A DNA stretch of 64,000 bases from an uncultured Bryobacterales bacterium. Lineage in GTDB: Bacteria > Acidobacteriota > Terriglobia > Bryobacterales > UBA6623. The notes below the pieces were generated by a model. It searched no databases. It had not been told where the DNA came from and was given only the letters and a program-made list of their open reading frames with translations. Within the stretch, counting starts at the first letter, position 1, and the number at the start of each line of letters is the position of its first letter. The stretch lies in NCBI GenBank assembly GCA_958295955.1, contig OY282420.1, positions 2,556,435-2,620,434 of the forward strand, read 5' to 3'. This document shows positions 37,930 to 47,331 of this stretch, in pieces. The translations under genes and the position numbers were made by a program.

Positions 37930-40030
37930 CATGCGGCTGAAGCATGTCCTGCTTTTTCTGCCGTGGTTGGCGCTGTTGGCATGGTTCTCCCGGGTTGCGT
38001 GGTTCCTCTGCGACGACGCCTTCATCAGTTTCCGCTACGTCCGCAACTTGCTCGCAGGCCACGGCTTGGTGTTCAATCCGGGCGAGTATGTCGAGGGCTA
38101 CTCCAATTTTTTGTGGGTGCTGGAATTGGCTGCGGTCTGGGGCGCGCTCGGCGTACCGCCGGAACAAGCGGCGCCGTGGCTGTCAGTCGCTTTTACCGCC
38201 GCAACCATCGCCGCGCTGCTGTGGTGGGTCGCCCGCCTGCCCCATCTGCAGCACCGGGGCATGACCGCCTGGATGGCGCTGGGGCTGCTGTGCTCCAGCG
38301 CCACATTTGCGGTGTGGACCTCGGGCGGCGGGCTGGAAACGCGGCAGTTCACCTTGTTCATCGTCCTGGCCGTAGTCTGCCTGAGTCTGTACCGGGACAG
38401 TCGCCGAGGTCTGCTGGCGGCGTCGTTGAGCTTGGCCGCCGCCGCCTTGACGCGGCCCGAAGGCCCGCTGATCGCCGCCTGCTGCTTCGGCTGGTTCGCC
38501 GTGCAGCGGATGGCGGACACGGGGCGGCTCAATCCGGATTGGCGGCGGTTGCTGTATCTGACTGCGCCCTTTGTCATCCTGGTCGGCGCCCATTTCCTGT
38601 GGCGCTACGCCTATTACGGCGAATGGCTGCCCAACACCTACTACGCCAAGCACGTGCGGCCGTGGTATGAGTCGGGTTTTCGCTACCTGCAGGCGGCGGC
38701 GCTGGAGACGGGGCTGTATCTCTTGATTCCGCTATCATTTGCAGCTTTGCGGGAGCGCCTGCGCGAGTACAGGGACGGGACGTACGCGCTGGCGCTGCTT
38801 CTGGTCGGCGCGCACATGGCCTATGTGCTGCGCATCGGCGGCGACCATTTCGAATACCGTCCGCTCGATTTCTATTGGCCTTTGCTCGCGCTCCCTGCCG
38901 CCGCGGGCATCGTTCATCTCGGCTCGCGAATTGCCTCCCGACTGCGTCCGCTGCGCCGGCTGCCGCGGCTGTCGGCGCCAAGCGCGTGCGCGCTTGTTCT
39001 CTTCCTGCCCGTGTTGTTCTACTGCAACGCGATTCAGGGCGCTCTGCTGTTCGCAGCCGCCAAGATCGACGAACGAATTCTGCGCACTCATGTTGAACTC
39101 GACGATGCGAACGCCGGTTGGCTGATGGCCGCGCCCGGGATGCCGATGCTGACCGCCCGCGCCGGCGACCTGCGCAGAAGTCTCATTCGGCAAGCTGTCG
39201 CTATGCGCTTCGTGGAACATCGCGAGTTCGCCAACCAGCGATTGCGGATGTGGAAACCCTACGAGAACATGGAGAACGGAGTGATTCCCGATGACGCGCT
39301 GATGGTCGGCGGCACACTCGGAATCCGCTTCTATTATCTTCCCGACCTGAAGGTCATCGACCGCTACGGCTTGACCGACGCGACGGTGGCGCGCAACCCG
39401 GTCGAAGCACCCAACCACGAGCGCTGGATGGCTCACGACCGTCAGCCGCCGGTCGGATACCTCGAAGAGCGGGGCGTCAACTTCACCATACACCCGGCGG
39501 CAACCAGCGAATTCCAAGCGCTTGACCGCGCGAAATACGCCGTAAAGGTCGGTCCGGCGCTGTGGATGCCCTTTGACTCTCCCGACCGGCAGTGGGTCTT
39601 CGACCGTTTTGCCGGACGAGACTTGCGGGTGCGCGACCGCGATTACGTGGCAAGACTGACCGGAGACAGCCGGCCGGTCATCCGCTCCGACTGGGATGTG
39701 TATCTCATCGAGAACAGTCTCGTTTACGTCAAGGAGCCGTGCGCCTCGGCCGACGCGGAGGCGATGTTCTTTCTGCACCTGCACCCGGTTGACGCGAACG
39801 ACCTGCCCGACCGGCGCAAGCGGCACGGCTTCGACAACCTGGACTTCGATTTCAGGGATCGCGGCGAGATATTCGACGGGAGATGTACGGCGACGGTGGC
39901 TCTCCCGGAGTATGCTGTTACCCGCATCGACACCGGCCAGTACGTACATGTGGACGGCGGCTACAACAACCTCTGGGAGGCCGGCTTCGATATTGTCGAG
40001 CCGGCGGATGACGGAAAAGCCGCACAGTGA
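37901..40030 (+). CDS. GT-C membrane glycosyltransferase, scaffold A copy 1
   Basis: This 709-residue inner-membrane protein has about ten hydrophobic helices up to residue 400, then a large extracytoplasmic part. The first outer loop carries the GT-C acidic pair D38-D39 in [17 protein letters not shown], followed by [17 protein letters not shown]. This pattern is shared with AftB-type arabinofuranosyltransferases and other lipid-linked-sugar-dependent enzymes. [20 protein letters not shown] is in the soluble part. From 39641 comes the shared C-terminal module ([20 protein letters not shown] to the end). Its neighbours suggest polyprenyl-phospho-arabinofuranose as donor; this is inference. 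AAAGGGG precedes the ATG; its stop overlaps the GTG of a reductase fragment. It is colinear and near-identical over long stretches to copy 3. Confidence 0.8.
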   Translation: MAVPNDAAQNMRLKHVLLFLPWLALLAWFSRVAWFLCDDAFISFRYVRNLLAGHGLVFNPGEYVEGYSNFLWVLELAAVWGALGVPPEQAAPWLSVAFTAATIAALLWWVARLPHLQHRGMTAWMALGLLCSSATFAVWTSGGGLETRQFTLFIVLAVVCLSLYRDSRRGLLAASLSLAAAALTRPEGPLIAACCFGWFAVQRMADTGRLNPDWRRLLYLTAPFVILVGAHFLWRYAYYGEWLPNTYYAKHVRPWYESGFRYLQAAALETGLYLLIPLSFAALRERLREYRDGTYALALLLVGAHMAYVLRIGGDHFEYRPLDFYWPLLALPAAAGIVHLGSRIASRLRPLRRLPRLSAPSACALVLFLPVLFYCNAIQGALLFAAAKIDERILRTHVELDDANAGWLMAAPGMPMLTARAGDLRRSLIRQAVAMRFVEHREFANQRLRMWKPYENMENGVIPDDALMVGGTLGIRFYYLPDLKVIDRYGLTDATVARNPVEAPNHERWMAHDRQPPVGYLEERGVNFTIHPAATSEFQALDRAKYAVKVGPALWMPFDSPDRQWVFDRFAGRDLRVRDRDYVARLTGDSRPVIRSDWDVYLIENSLVYVKEPCASADAEAMFFLHLHPVDANDLPDRRKRHGFDNLDFDFRDRGEIFDGRCTATVALPEYAVTRIDTGQYVHVDGGYNNLWEAGFDIVEPADDGKAAQ

Positions 40031-40296
40031 ACGGCGGAGTGGAAACGGCGCCGGCGATCGGCCGCGCCGCGAACTACGTTTACGGCGCGGCCAAGGCGGG
40101 GTTTGCCGCATTTCTGTCCGGACTGTGCGGCCGGCTTGTCGCGGCCGGCGTCCGCGTAGTGGCGATCGAGCCGGGCTTCGTGCGCACGCACATGACCGCC
40201 GGGATGGACCTGCCGCCGCTGCCGGCCGCGGAGCCGGATGAGGCGGCCGGCCAAGTTCGCCCCGGCGCTCTCGCGGCGGCTCGGATTGTGCGATAA
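40027..40296 (+). pseudogene. Internally deleted DprE2-like reductase fragment 1
   Basis: The fragment begins GTGA, overlapping the stop of the preceding GT-C gene, and encodes 89 residues. It has the first codons of the SDR at 52826 (NGGVET), then jumps at a GGCCGCGCC shared by two places in the full gene to the active-site region (NYVYGAAKAGFAAFLSG ... VAIEPGFVRT). After AEPDE it changes frame-neutrally into a copy of the oxidase 3' end and stops. The Rossmann glycine loop is lost, so it cannot be an active reductase. It marks a duplication junction. Confidence 0.85.
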
Positions 40297-40335
40297 GGGG
40301 AACAATATGACCGTGCCGAACGACGCTGCGCAAAA
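40251..40335 (+). repeat. Copy of the oxidase-3'-end / leader repeat
   Basis: This block matches 37844-37929, with the oxidase stop changed from TGA to TGC, the next TAA kept, and GGGG before the ATG at 40307. It joins the reductase fragment to the second GT-C gene. Confidence 0.85.
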
Positions 40336-42502
40336 TAACCGTCGGGCCGCCCTTGGCGCCCGTTTTCCGGGTATGACTGTGCGGGGGGGGGGGGCGATTC
40401 ACGGCATGCGGCTGAAGCATGTCTTGCTTTTTCTGCCGTGGTTGGCGCTGCTGGGATGGTTCTCCTGGGTTGCGCGGTTCCTTTGCGACGACGCCTTCAT
40501 CAGCTTTCGCTACGTCCGCAACTTGCTCGCAGGCCACGGCTTGGTGTTCAATCCGGGCGAGTATGTCGAGGGCTACTCCAATTTTTTGTGGGTGCTGGAA
40601 TTGGCCGCGGTCTGGGGCGCGCTCGGCGTACCGCCGGAACAGGCGGCACCGTGGCTGTCGGCGGCCTGCACCGCCGCAACCGTCGGCGCGCTGCTGTGGT
40701 GGGTCGCCCGCCTGCCCCATCTGCAGCACCGGGGCATGACCGCCTGGATGGCGCTGGGGCTGCTGTGCTCCAGCGCCACATTTGCGGTGTGGACCTCGGG
40801 CGGCGGGCTGGAAACGCGGCAGTTCACCTTGTTCATCGTCCTGGCCGTAGTCTGCCTGAGTCTGTACCGGGACAGCCGGCGGGGCCTGCTGGCGGCGTCG
40901 TTGAGCCTGGCTGCGGCCGCCTTGACGCGGCCCGAAGGCCCGCTGATCGCCGCCTGCTGCTTCGGCTGGTTCGCCGTGCAGCGGATGGCGGACACGGGGC
41001 GTCGCAATCCCGACTGGCGGCGGTTGCTGTATCTGACTGCGCCCTTTGTCATCCTGGTCGGCGCCCATTTCCTGTGGCGCTACTCCTATTACGGCGAATG
41101 GCTGCCCAACACCTATTACGCCAAGCACGTGCGGCCGTGGCATGAATCGGGTTTCCGCTACCTGCGGACGGCGGCGCTGGAGACGGGGTTGTATCTGCTG
41201 ATCCCCTTGGCCGCAGTCGCCATGCGCAATCGCCGGCGAGCGGCCCATGACGGCATATGGGCGCTGGCGCTGCTCCTGGTCGGCGTCCACATGGCCTATG
41301 TGCTGCGCATCGGGGGCGACTATTTCGAGTACCGTCCGCTGGACTTCTACCAGCCTTTGCTTGCGCTCCCTGCCGCTGCGGGCATCGTTCACCTCGGCTC
41401 GCGGATTGCCGCCCGCCGGTGGTTGCGACGATTCTCCCCCGGTTCGGCAGTGAGTGTGCGAATGTGCGCAATCGTTCTCTTCGTGCCGGTGTTGTTCTAC
41501 GCCGGCGCGATTCAGGGCGCCCTGTTATTCGAGGGGGCCGCAATACGCGAACACATCGAGGAGCTGCACATAGAACTCGATGACGGCAATGCTGCGTGGT
41601 TGCTCGCCGCGCCCGGGATGCCGATGCTTGTCGCCAGCTCAAACGACCTGCGCAAAGGTCTCATTCGGCAATATGTCGCTATGCGCTTCGTGGCGCATCG
41701 CGAGTTCGCCAACCAGCGATTGCGGAGATGGAAACCCTACGAGAACATGGAGAACGGAGTGATTCCCGATGACGCGCTGATGGTTTCCGGCGCGCTCGGA
41801 ATCAGCTTCTATTATCTTCCCGACTTAAAGGTCATCGACTTCCGCGGCTTGACCGACGCGACGGTGGCGCGCAACCCGGTCGAAAGCCCCAACCACGAAC
41901 GCGTCATGGCTCACGACCGTCAGCCGCCGGTCGGATACCTCGAAGAGCGGGGCGTCAACTTCAAGATACACCTGCCGGCAACCAACGAATTCCAAGCGCT
42001 TGACCGCGCGGAATATGCCGTAAAGGTCGGCCCGGCTCTGTGGATGCCCTTCGACTCTCCATACAGGCGGTGGGTCTTCGACCGTTTTGCCGGACGAGAC
42101 TTGCGGGTGCGCGACCGCGATTACCGGGCAGAACTGGTCGGAGACCGCCGGCCGGTCATCCGCTCCGACTGGGATGTGTATCTCATCGAGAACAGTCTCG
42201 TTTACATCAAGGAGCCGTGCGCCTGGACCGACACGGAGGTGATGTTCTTTCTGCACCTGTACCCGGCTGACGCGAACGACCTTCCCGAGCATCGCCGGCA
42301 GTACGGCTTTGACAACCTGGACTTCAGCGGGTTCGGCATGATATCCGACGGGAAGTGTATGGTGACGGCAGCTCTCCCTGAGTATGCTATTGCCCGCATC
42401 GACACCGGCCAGTACGTACACGTGGACGGCGGCTACCACCGCTTCTGGGAAGGCAACTTCGATGTTGTCGAGCCGGCGGATGACGGGCAAGCCGCGCCGT
42501 GA
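40307..42502 (+). CDS. GT-C membrane glycosyltransferase, scaffold A copy 2 (with G12 tract)
   Basis: This 731-residue protein is a paralogue of the genes at 37901 and 45149. The N-terminus differs: after the shared [10 protein letters not shown] comes a 24-residue insert ([18 protein letters not shown]) that contains a run of 12 G, then [10 protein letters not shown], where copies 1 and 3 join directly. A change of tract length would put the ATG at 40307 out of frame, leaving the internal ATG at 40406 to start a normal-looking scaffold A. The acidic pair is in [12 protein letters not shown]. Its middle ([20 protein letters not shown] and onward) diverges from copies 1 and 3, and its C-terminal module (from 42119) is closest to that of the B gene that follows, so the gene is mosaic. 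Confidence 0.8.
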   Translation: MTVPNDAAQNNRRAALGARFPGMTVRGGGAIHGMRLKHVLLFLPWLALLGWFSWVARFLCDDAFISFRYVRNLLAGHGLVFNPGEYVEGYSNFLWVLELAAVWGALGVPPEQAAPWLSAACTAATVGALLWWVARLPHLQHRGMTAWMALGLLCSSATFAVWTSGGGLETRQFTLFIVLAVVCLSLYRDSRRGLLAASLSLAAAALTRPEGPLIAACCFGWFAVQRMADTGRRNPDWRRLLYLTAPFVILVGAHFLWRYSYYGEWLPNTYYAKHVRPWHESGFRYLRTAALETGLYLLIPLAAVAMRNRRRAAHDGIWALALLLVGVHMAYVLRIGGDYFEYRPLDFYQPLLALPAAAGIVHLGSRIAARRWLRRFSPGSAVSVRMCAIVLFVPVLFYAGAIQGALLFEGAAIREHIEELHIELDDGNAAWLLAAPGMPMLVASSNDLRKGLIRQYVAMRFVAHREFANQRLRRWKPYENMENGVIPDDALMVSGALGISFYYLPDLKVIDFRGLTDATVARNPVESPNHERVMAHDRQPPVGYLEERGVNFKIHLPATNEFQALDRAEYAVKVGPALWMPFDSPYRRWVFDRFAGRDLRVRDRDYRAELVGDRRPVIRSDWDVYLIENSLVYIKEPCAWTDTEVMFFLHLYPADANDLPEHRRQYGFDNLDFSGFGMISDGKCMVTAALPEYAIARIDTGQYVHVDGGYHRFWEGNFDVVEPADDGQAAP
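40383..40394 (+). repeat. G12 homopolymer inside a GT-C coding region
   Basis: Twelve consecutive G lie 76 bases after the ATG at 40307, encoding Arg-Gly-Gly-Gly. Tracts of this length slip during replication and are the classic switch of phase-variable genes. The equivalent positions hold G3AG5 (42637), G7 (47427) and G5AG5 (50527) in the B genes. Confidence 0.9.
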
Positions 42503-42552
42503 ACGGCGGGGTCGAAACAGCGCCGGCGATCAGCGCCGCCTCAGGGATATGA
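42499..42552 (+). pseudogene. 17-codon reductase stub linking two GT-C genes
   Basis: GTG at 42499 overlaps the previous stop (GTGA). The stub encodes [16 protein letters not shown], the start of the DprE2-like SDR, and ends in a TGA that overlaps the ATG of the next GT-C gene (ATGA). It is a scar of recombination and probably also couples translation of the two genes. Confidence 0.75.
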
Positions 42553-45020
42553 ACAAAAAGACGATCACGCCCGACATCACCGCGCCGATGGGTCGCTGCC
42601 GCGCCCTGGCCGCCCGTTTTGCGGGCACGATTGTGCGGGAGGGGGTAGTGCTGCCCTCCCGACTGCGCACCGCGTTGTTCGGCCTGTTCCTCGGCGGCAT
42701 CCTGGCCTACGGCGCCGGGTTCGCCTGGTACATGCTCGCCCGCTTCGACCTGCTCAACCTGATCCGCGACGTGAGCCAAGACGACGCCTTCTATTACTTT
42801 CAGATCGCCCGCAATCTGGCCGAGGGCAAGTTCTCGACCTTCGACGGCGGCATCACGCGCACCAACGGCTATCACCCGCTCTGGCTGTTTCTGATCACGC
42901 CGTTCTATTGGCTATTCGACAAGGAAGCCGCGCTGTTCGCCATCAAGGCGTTCGAGATCATGCTCGTCGCCGGCGGCGTGGCCCTCGTCACCGCGGCCGC
43001 CCGGCCGGCGGGCATGCCGTGGTATCTGCTGTTCGCCGCGCTGCCGATGCTCTACCGGCGCCCCTACTTATTTTTCGGCATGGAAGCAGCGGCGGCGCTG
43101 TTCATGCTGGGCCTGTTTTTCTTGGCCGTGATGCTCTACGCGCGAGACTCGCAACGGCGGCAATGGCCGCTCGCCGCCGTCGCCTTCGGGCTACCCTGGG
43201 TGCGCTTGGAGTATGCCGCCATATCCTTGGCGGCAACAGCCGCGCTGGGCCTGATCGAGTGGTCGAGGCGGGAGCGAGCGCCCGGCGCGCTACTCGGAGA
43301 GCGGGCTCGTTCCGCGCTCTCCATCAAGGCGGCCGTCCCGTTTCTCGCCGCCGCCGCCGGCATCCTCGCGTACTTCGCCTATAACGGTATCGTCTTCGGG
43401 GGCGTGACGCCGGTGAGCGGCGCGACCAAGCAGATGTGGTCGCAGCAGTTCTGGGAGCAGGAAGGCGGGTACAGCTTCGTTCAGAACTTCCGGGACGCCT
43501 TGCAGGTTCCCGCCTTCGACTACCCGCTGTCGGTCGCGCTGGAGGTCTGCGCCTACGTCGTTCTGCTCTGGTGGTTCGCCCGCCGTTCCGGAGGGCGGAC
43601 AGACCGGCTGCCGGCGGCCTTCCTGGCGTGCGTGTTCGGCTTGGCGGTCGGCCACCTCGCCAAGTTCGCGCAGACCGTTCTCACCGTGCATCCCTACTGG
43701 GGGAGCGATCCCTGGTACTTCGTCCCGGCATACCTGCTGATGACGCTTATGATTCCCGTAAGGTGCTATGTCGCCGGCTACTTCATCCGCCGTTTCCTCG
43801 ACTCGAGGGCGCCCCGGGCAGCCAACCTCCTGAGCGCGGGCATCGTCGTTGTCGGAGCAGCCTTCCTGTTTACAGGGGCGGACTTCACGGGGCCGTTCCG
43901 GTTTGTTGACCGTCTTGTCGAGTCAACCAGCCACCGCGACATGAACGTTACTTCTTATATGGGCGTGCAGGTTATGGACCGCGTGCTGCCCGAGGACAGC
44001 GTGGTCGGGTCGCGGGACGCCGGCGTCATCGGGTATTTCTCACGCTTTCCGGTGGTGAACCTGGACGGCCTGGTCAACTCCTACGACTACCTGCGCGCCC
44101 AAAAGGAAGGAACCGAGGCCGCGTTCTACCAGCGATACGGGATTACCCGGTTCGCCAACGTCTGGTACCTAAAGGAGGGAACCGAGGCCCACGTTCCGCC
44201 GGCAATACGGGACCTGATTTTCCAACGTCTGGAGCGCTCGAGCGTGGGCGGGATCCTGTTCGCAGGCTCGCCATATCTCCATTCCAACAAGAACGTACCG
44301 CACAAACGTCAATTCAGACTCCTGGCCGCCGAGCCGCCGGAAGATGACAATACCGCCGCTTCGATCCGGCAAAGAATGGAGCCGCATTTCGACTACCAAT
44401 CCGACGGCGTCGGGATTCTTGTGGACGGACGGATGGCGCAGGCGTTCGCCGAAGATTGTGCGCCGGATGAGTTGGTCTTGTGGTCTTGGGTTGGCCAAAG
44501 AGATGAAACAGCCGTCAATCCCTGGACGCAAACGCAAACGGGGTTATGCACGGCCTCCCTCGTGCTGCCCCGCAATGCGCGCCCGCCGGTCAGGGCTGAA
44601 ACCATGCCGATGGGCGATTACCTGGCAAGACTGGTCGGAGGCCGCCGGCCGGTCGTCCGCTCCGACTGGGATGTGTATCTCACCGAGAACAGTCTCGTTT
44701 ACATCAAGGAGCCGTGCGCCTGGGCCGACACGGAGGCGGTGTTCTTTCTGCACCTGTACCCGGCTGACGCGAACGACCTTCCCGAGCATCGCCGGCAGTA
44801 CGGCTTTGACAACCTGGACTTCGACGGGCTCGGCATGATATTCGGCGCGCGCGGCATGATATCCGACGGGAAGTGTATGGTGACGGCAGCTCTCCCTGAG
44901 TATGCTATTGCCCGCATCGACACCGGCCAGTACGTGCCCGTGGACGGCGGCTACCACCGCTTCTGGGAAGGCAACTTCGATGTTGTCGAGCCGGCGTATG
45001 ACGGGCAAGCGGCGCCATGA
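42549..45020 (+). CDS. GT-C membrane glycosyltransferase, scaffold B copy 1
   Basis: This 823-residue membrane protein is of a second GT-C family, not obviously homologous to scaffold A beyond the fold. After a 34-residue leader (MNKKTITPDITAPMGRCRAL...) comes the first helix, then the acidic pair D78-D79 in SQDDAFYYFQIARNLAEG and TRTNGYHPLWLFLITPFYW. About ten helices end near residue 455. The soluble part contains SVVGSRDAGVIGYFSRFPVV and NLDGLVNSYDYLRA, then a middle beta region (VGILVDGRMAQAFAEDCAPDE). The shared C-terminal module starts at 44616, with a small internal duplication (GLGMIFGARGMISDG). CAGGGA precedes the ATG. The donor and acceptor are unknown; arabinofuranose is inferred from the locus. 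Confidence 0.78.
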   Translation: MNKKTITPDITAPMGRCRALAARFAGTIVREGVVLPSRLRTALFGLFLGGILAYGAGFAWYMLARFDLLNLIRDVSQDDAFYYFQIARNLAEGKFSTFDGGITRTNGYHPLWLFLITPFYWLFDKEAALFAIKAFEIMLVAGGVALVTAAARPAGMPWYLLFAALPMLYRRPYLFFGMEAAAALFMLGLFFLAVMLYARDSQRRQWPLAAVAFGLPWVRLEYAAISLAATAALGLIEWSRRERAPGALLGERARSALSIKAAVPFLAAAAGILAYFAYNGIVFGGVTPVSGATKQMWSQQFWEQEGGYSFVQNFRDALQVPAFDYPLSVALEVCAYVVLLWWFARRSGGRTDRLPAAFLACVFGLAVGHLAKFAQTVLTVHPYWGSDPWYFVPAYLLMTLMIPVRCYVAGYFIRRFLDSRAPRAANLLSAGIVVVGAAFLFTGADFTGPFRFVDRLVESTSHRDMNVTSYMGVQVMDRVLPEDSVVGSRDAGVIGYFSRFPVVNLDGLVNSYDYLRAQKEGTEAAFYQRYGITRFANVWYLKEGTEAHVPPAIRDLIFQRLERSSVGGILFAGSPYLHSNKNVPHKRQFRLLAAEPPEDDNTAASIRQRMEPHFDYQSDGVGILVDGRMAQAFAEDCAPDELVLWSWVGQRDETAVNPWTQTQTGLCTASLVLPRNARPPVRAETMPMGDYLARLVGGRRPVVRSDWDVYLTENSLVYIKEPCAWADTEAVFFLHLYPADANDLPEHRRQYGFDNLDFDGLGMIFGARGMISDGKCMVTAALPEYAIARIDTGQYVPVDGGYHRFWEGNFDVVEPAYDGQAAP

Positions 45021-45133
45021 ACGGCGGAGTGGAAACGGCGCCGGCGATCGGCCGCGCCGTTGCGCGCAAGCCGGAGGACGCCGGTTATGCCTTGCAGCTT
45101 GCGGCGCGCGACCCGGCGCGGCTCGAGTTGTGA
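45017..45133 (+). pseudogene. Truncated DprE2-like reductase fragment 2
   Basis: This 38-codon remnant starts at an ATG that overlaps the previous stop (ATGA). It matches the first 45 codons of the SDR at 52826 (EDAGYALQLAARDPARLEL) with an 18-base deletion that removes the nucleotide-binding glycine motif between two ATCGG repeats. It breaks off into GTTGTGAGATAAAGGGG, the end of the oxidase repeat, at a point where both share short homology (CGGCTCG). The break differs from that of fragments 1 and 3, so this junction arose separately. Confidence 0.85.
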
Positions 45134-45180
45134 GATAAAGGGGACGATATGGCCGTGCCGAACGAGGCTGCGCAAAACAT
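45127..45180 (+). repeat. Short copy of the oxidase-3'-end / leader repeat
   Basis: Only the last bases of the oxidase gene, its TGA, the GGGG ribosome site and the [14 protein letters not shown] start are kept. It joins reductase fragment 2 to the third scaffold A gene. Confidence 0.8.
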
Positions 45181-47281
45181 GCGGCTGAAGCATGTCTTGC
45201 TTTTTCTGCCGTGGTTGGCGCTGCTGGGATGGTTCTCCCGGGTTGCGTGGTTCCTCTGCGACGACGCCTTCATCAGTTTCCGCTACGTCCGCAACTTGCT
45301 CGCAGGCCACGGCTTGGTGTTCAATCCGGGCGAGTACGTCGAGGGCTACTCCAATTTTTTGTGGGTGCTGGAATTGGCTGCGGTCTGGAGCGCGCTCGGC
45401 GTACCGCCGGAACAGGCGGCGCCGTGGCTGTCGGCGGCCTGCACCGCCGCAACCGTCGCCGCGCTGCTGTGGTGGGTCGCCCGCCTGCCCCATCTGCAGC
45501 ACCGGGGCATGACCGCCTGGATGGCGCTGGGGCTGCTGTGCTCCAGCGCCACATTTGCGGTGTGGACCTCGGGCGGCGGGCTGGAAACGCGGCAGTTCAC
45601 CTTGTTCATCGTCCTGGCCGTAGTCTGCCTGAGTCTGTACCGGGACAGCCGGCGGGGCCTGCTCACGGCCTCGCTGAGTCTCGCCGCGGCCGCCTTGACG
45701 CGGCCCGAAGGCCCGCTGTTAGCGGCGTTGTGTTTCGGCTGGTTCGCCGTGCAGCGGATGGCGGACACGGGGCGTCGCAATCCCGACTGGCGGCGGTTGC
45801 TGTATCTGGCAGCGCCCTTTGTCGTCCTGGTCGGCGCCCATTTCCTGTGGCGCTACGCCTATTACGGCGAATGGCTGCCCAACACCTACTACGCCAAGCA
45901 CGTGCGGCCGTGGTATGAGTCGGGTTTTCGCTACCTGCAGGCGGCGGCGCTGGAGACGGGGCTGTATCTCTTGATTCCGCTATCATTTGCAGCTTTGCGG
46001 GAGCGCCTGCGCGAGTACAGGGACGGGACGTACGCGCTGGCGCTGCTTCTGGTCGGCGCGCACATGGCCTATGTGCTGCGCATCGGCGGCGACCATTTCG
46101 AATACCGTCCGCTCGATTTCTATTGGCCTTTGCTCGCGCTCCCTGCCGCCGCGGGCATCGTTCATCTCGGCTCGCGGATTGCCTCCCGACTGCGTCCGCT
46201 GCGCCGGCTGCCGCGGCTGTCGGCGCCAAGCGCGTGCGCGCTTGTTCTCTTCCTGCCCGTGTTGTTCTACTGCAACGCGATTCAGGGCGCTCTGCTGTTC
46301 GCAGCCGCCAAGATCGACGAACGAATTCTGCGCACTCATGTTGAACTCGACGATGCGAACGCCGGTTGGCTGATGGCCGCGCCCGGGATGCCGATGCTGA
46401 CCGCCCGCGCCGGCGACCTGCGCAGAAGTCTCATTCGGCAATCTGTCGCTATGCGCTTCGTGGAACATCGCGAGTTCGCCAACCAGCAATTGCGGAGATG
46501 GAAACCCTACGAGAACATGGAGAACGGAGTGATTCCCGATGACGCGCTGACGGTCGGCGGCGCGCTCGGAATCCACTCCTATTATCTTCCCGACCTGAAG
46601 GTCATCGACCGCTACGGCTTGACCGACGCGACGGTGGCGCGCAACCCGGTCGAAGCGCCCAACCACGAGCGCGATATGGCTCACGACCGCCGGCCGCCGG
46701 TCGGATACCTCGAAGAGCGGGGCGTCAACTTCACCATACGCCTGCCGGCAACCAGCGAATTCCAAGCGCTTAGCCGCCGCGCGGAATATGCCGTAAAGGT
46801 CGGTCCGGCTCTGTGGATGCCCTTTGACTCTCCCGACCGGCAGTGGGTCAACGACCGATTTGCCGGACGGGGCTTGCGGACGTTCGACCGCGATTACGTG
46901 GCAAAACTGCTCGGAGACCGCCGGCCGGTCATCCGCTCCGACTGGGATGTGTATCTCATCGAGAACAGTCTTATCTACGTCAAGGAGCCGTGCGCCTCGG
47001 CCGACGCGGAGGCGATGTTCTTTCTGCACCTGCACCCGGCTGACGCGAACGACCTGCCCGACCGGCGCAAGCAGCACGGCTTCGACAACCTGGACTTCGA
47101 TTTCAGGAATCGCCGTCTTATCGGGGGAGAAATCTGCGCAGCGCTACGGGAGCTGCCTGATTACGCCGTCGCCGCGGTCAGCACCGGCCAGTACGTACAC
47201 GTGGAAGGCGGTTACAACCACCTCTGGGAGGCCGGCTTCGATGTTGTCGGGCCGGCGGATGACGGGCAAGCCGCGCCGTGA
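45149..47281 (+). CDS. GT-C membrane glycosyltransferase, scaffold A copy 3
   Basis: This 710-residue protein is colinear with copy 1 at a constant offset of 7,248 bases through most of its length. From about 45886 to 46512 the two are almost identical in DNA, with only single-base differences. The acidic pair D38-D39 is in [12 protein letters not shown]. Differences cluster in a short stretch near 45660-45735 (GLLTASLSL, GPLLAALCFG), in the soluble part (LGIHSYYL, RGLRTFDRDYVAKL), and in the last 60 residues (RNRRLIGGEICAALREL), where the tail departs from all other copies. It probably arose by duplication followed by patchy gene conversion. Its stop overlaps the GTG of another reductase stub. 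Confidence 0.8.
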   Translation: MAVPNEAAQNMRLKHVLLFLPWLALLGWFSRVAWFLCDDAFISFRYVRNLLAGHGLVFNPGEYVEGYSNFLWVLELAAVWSALGVPPEQAAPWLSAACTAATVAALLWWVARLPHLQHRGMTAWMALGLLCSSATFAVWTSGGGLETRQFTLFIVLAVVCLSLYRDSRRGLLTASLSLAAAALTRPEGPLLAALCFGWFAVQRMADTGRRNPDWRRLLYLAAPFVVLVGAHFLWRYAYYGEWLPNTYYAKHVRPWYESGFRYLQAAALETGLYLLIPLSFAALRERLREYRDGTYALALLLVGAHMAYVLRIGGDHFEYRPLDFYWPLLALPAAAGIVHLGSRIASRLRPLRRLPRLSAPSACALVLFLPVLFYCNAIQGALLFAAAKIDERILRTHVELDDANAGWLMAAPGMPMLTARAGDLRRSLIRQSVAMRFVEHREFANQQLRRWKPYENMENGVIPDDALTVGGALGIHSYYLPDLKVIDRYGLTDATVARNPVEAPNHERDMAHDRRPPVGYLEERGVNFTIRLPATSEFQALSRRAEYAVKVGPALWMPFDSPDRQWVNDRFAGRGLRTFDRDYVAKLLGDRRPVIRSDWDVYLIENSLIYVKEPCASADAEAMFFLHLHPADANDLPDRRKQHGFDNLDFDFRNRRLIGGEICAALRELPDYAVAAVSTGQYVHVEGGYNHLWEAGFDVVGPADDGQAAP

Positions 47282-47331
47282 ACGGCGGGGTCGAAACAGC
47301 GCCGGCGATCGGCGCCGCCTCAGGGATATGA
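47278..47331 (+). pseudogene. 17-codon reductase stub linking two GT-C genes
   Basis: This copy of the stub at 42499 encodes [16 protein letters not shown]. It begins in the previous stop (GTGA) and its own TGA overlaps the ATG at 47328. It repeats the same A-to-B junction, so the A-B pair was duplicated as a unit. Confidence 0.75.

Noticed and set aside
40027-40296. Fragments at 40027 and 50171 as functional small SDR proteins
   Set aside because: They lack the cofactor-binding glycine loop and most of the Rossmann fold, and their ends are copies of the oxidase 3' end.
38735-41392. 885-residue minus-strand open frame in the GT-C array, with similar copies at 45983-47077
   Set aside because: It looks conserved only because the sense-strand genes are duplicated. 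The composition is Gln/Arg/Ala-rich with no hydrophobic or catalytic pattern.
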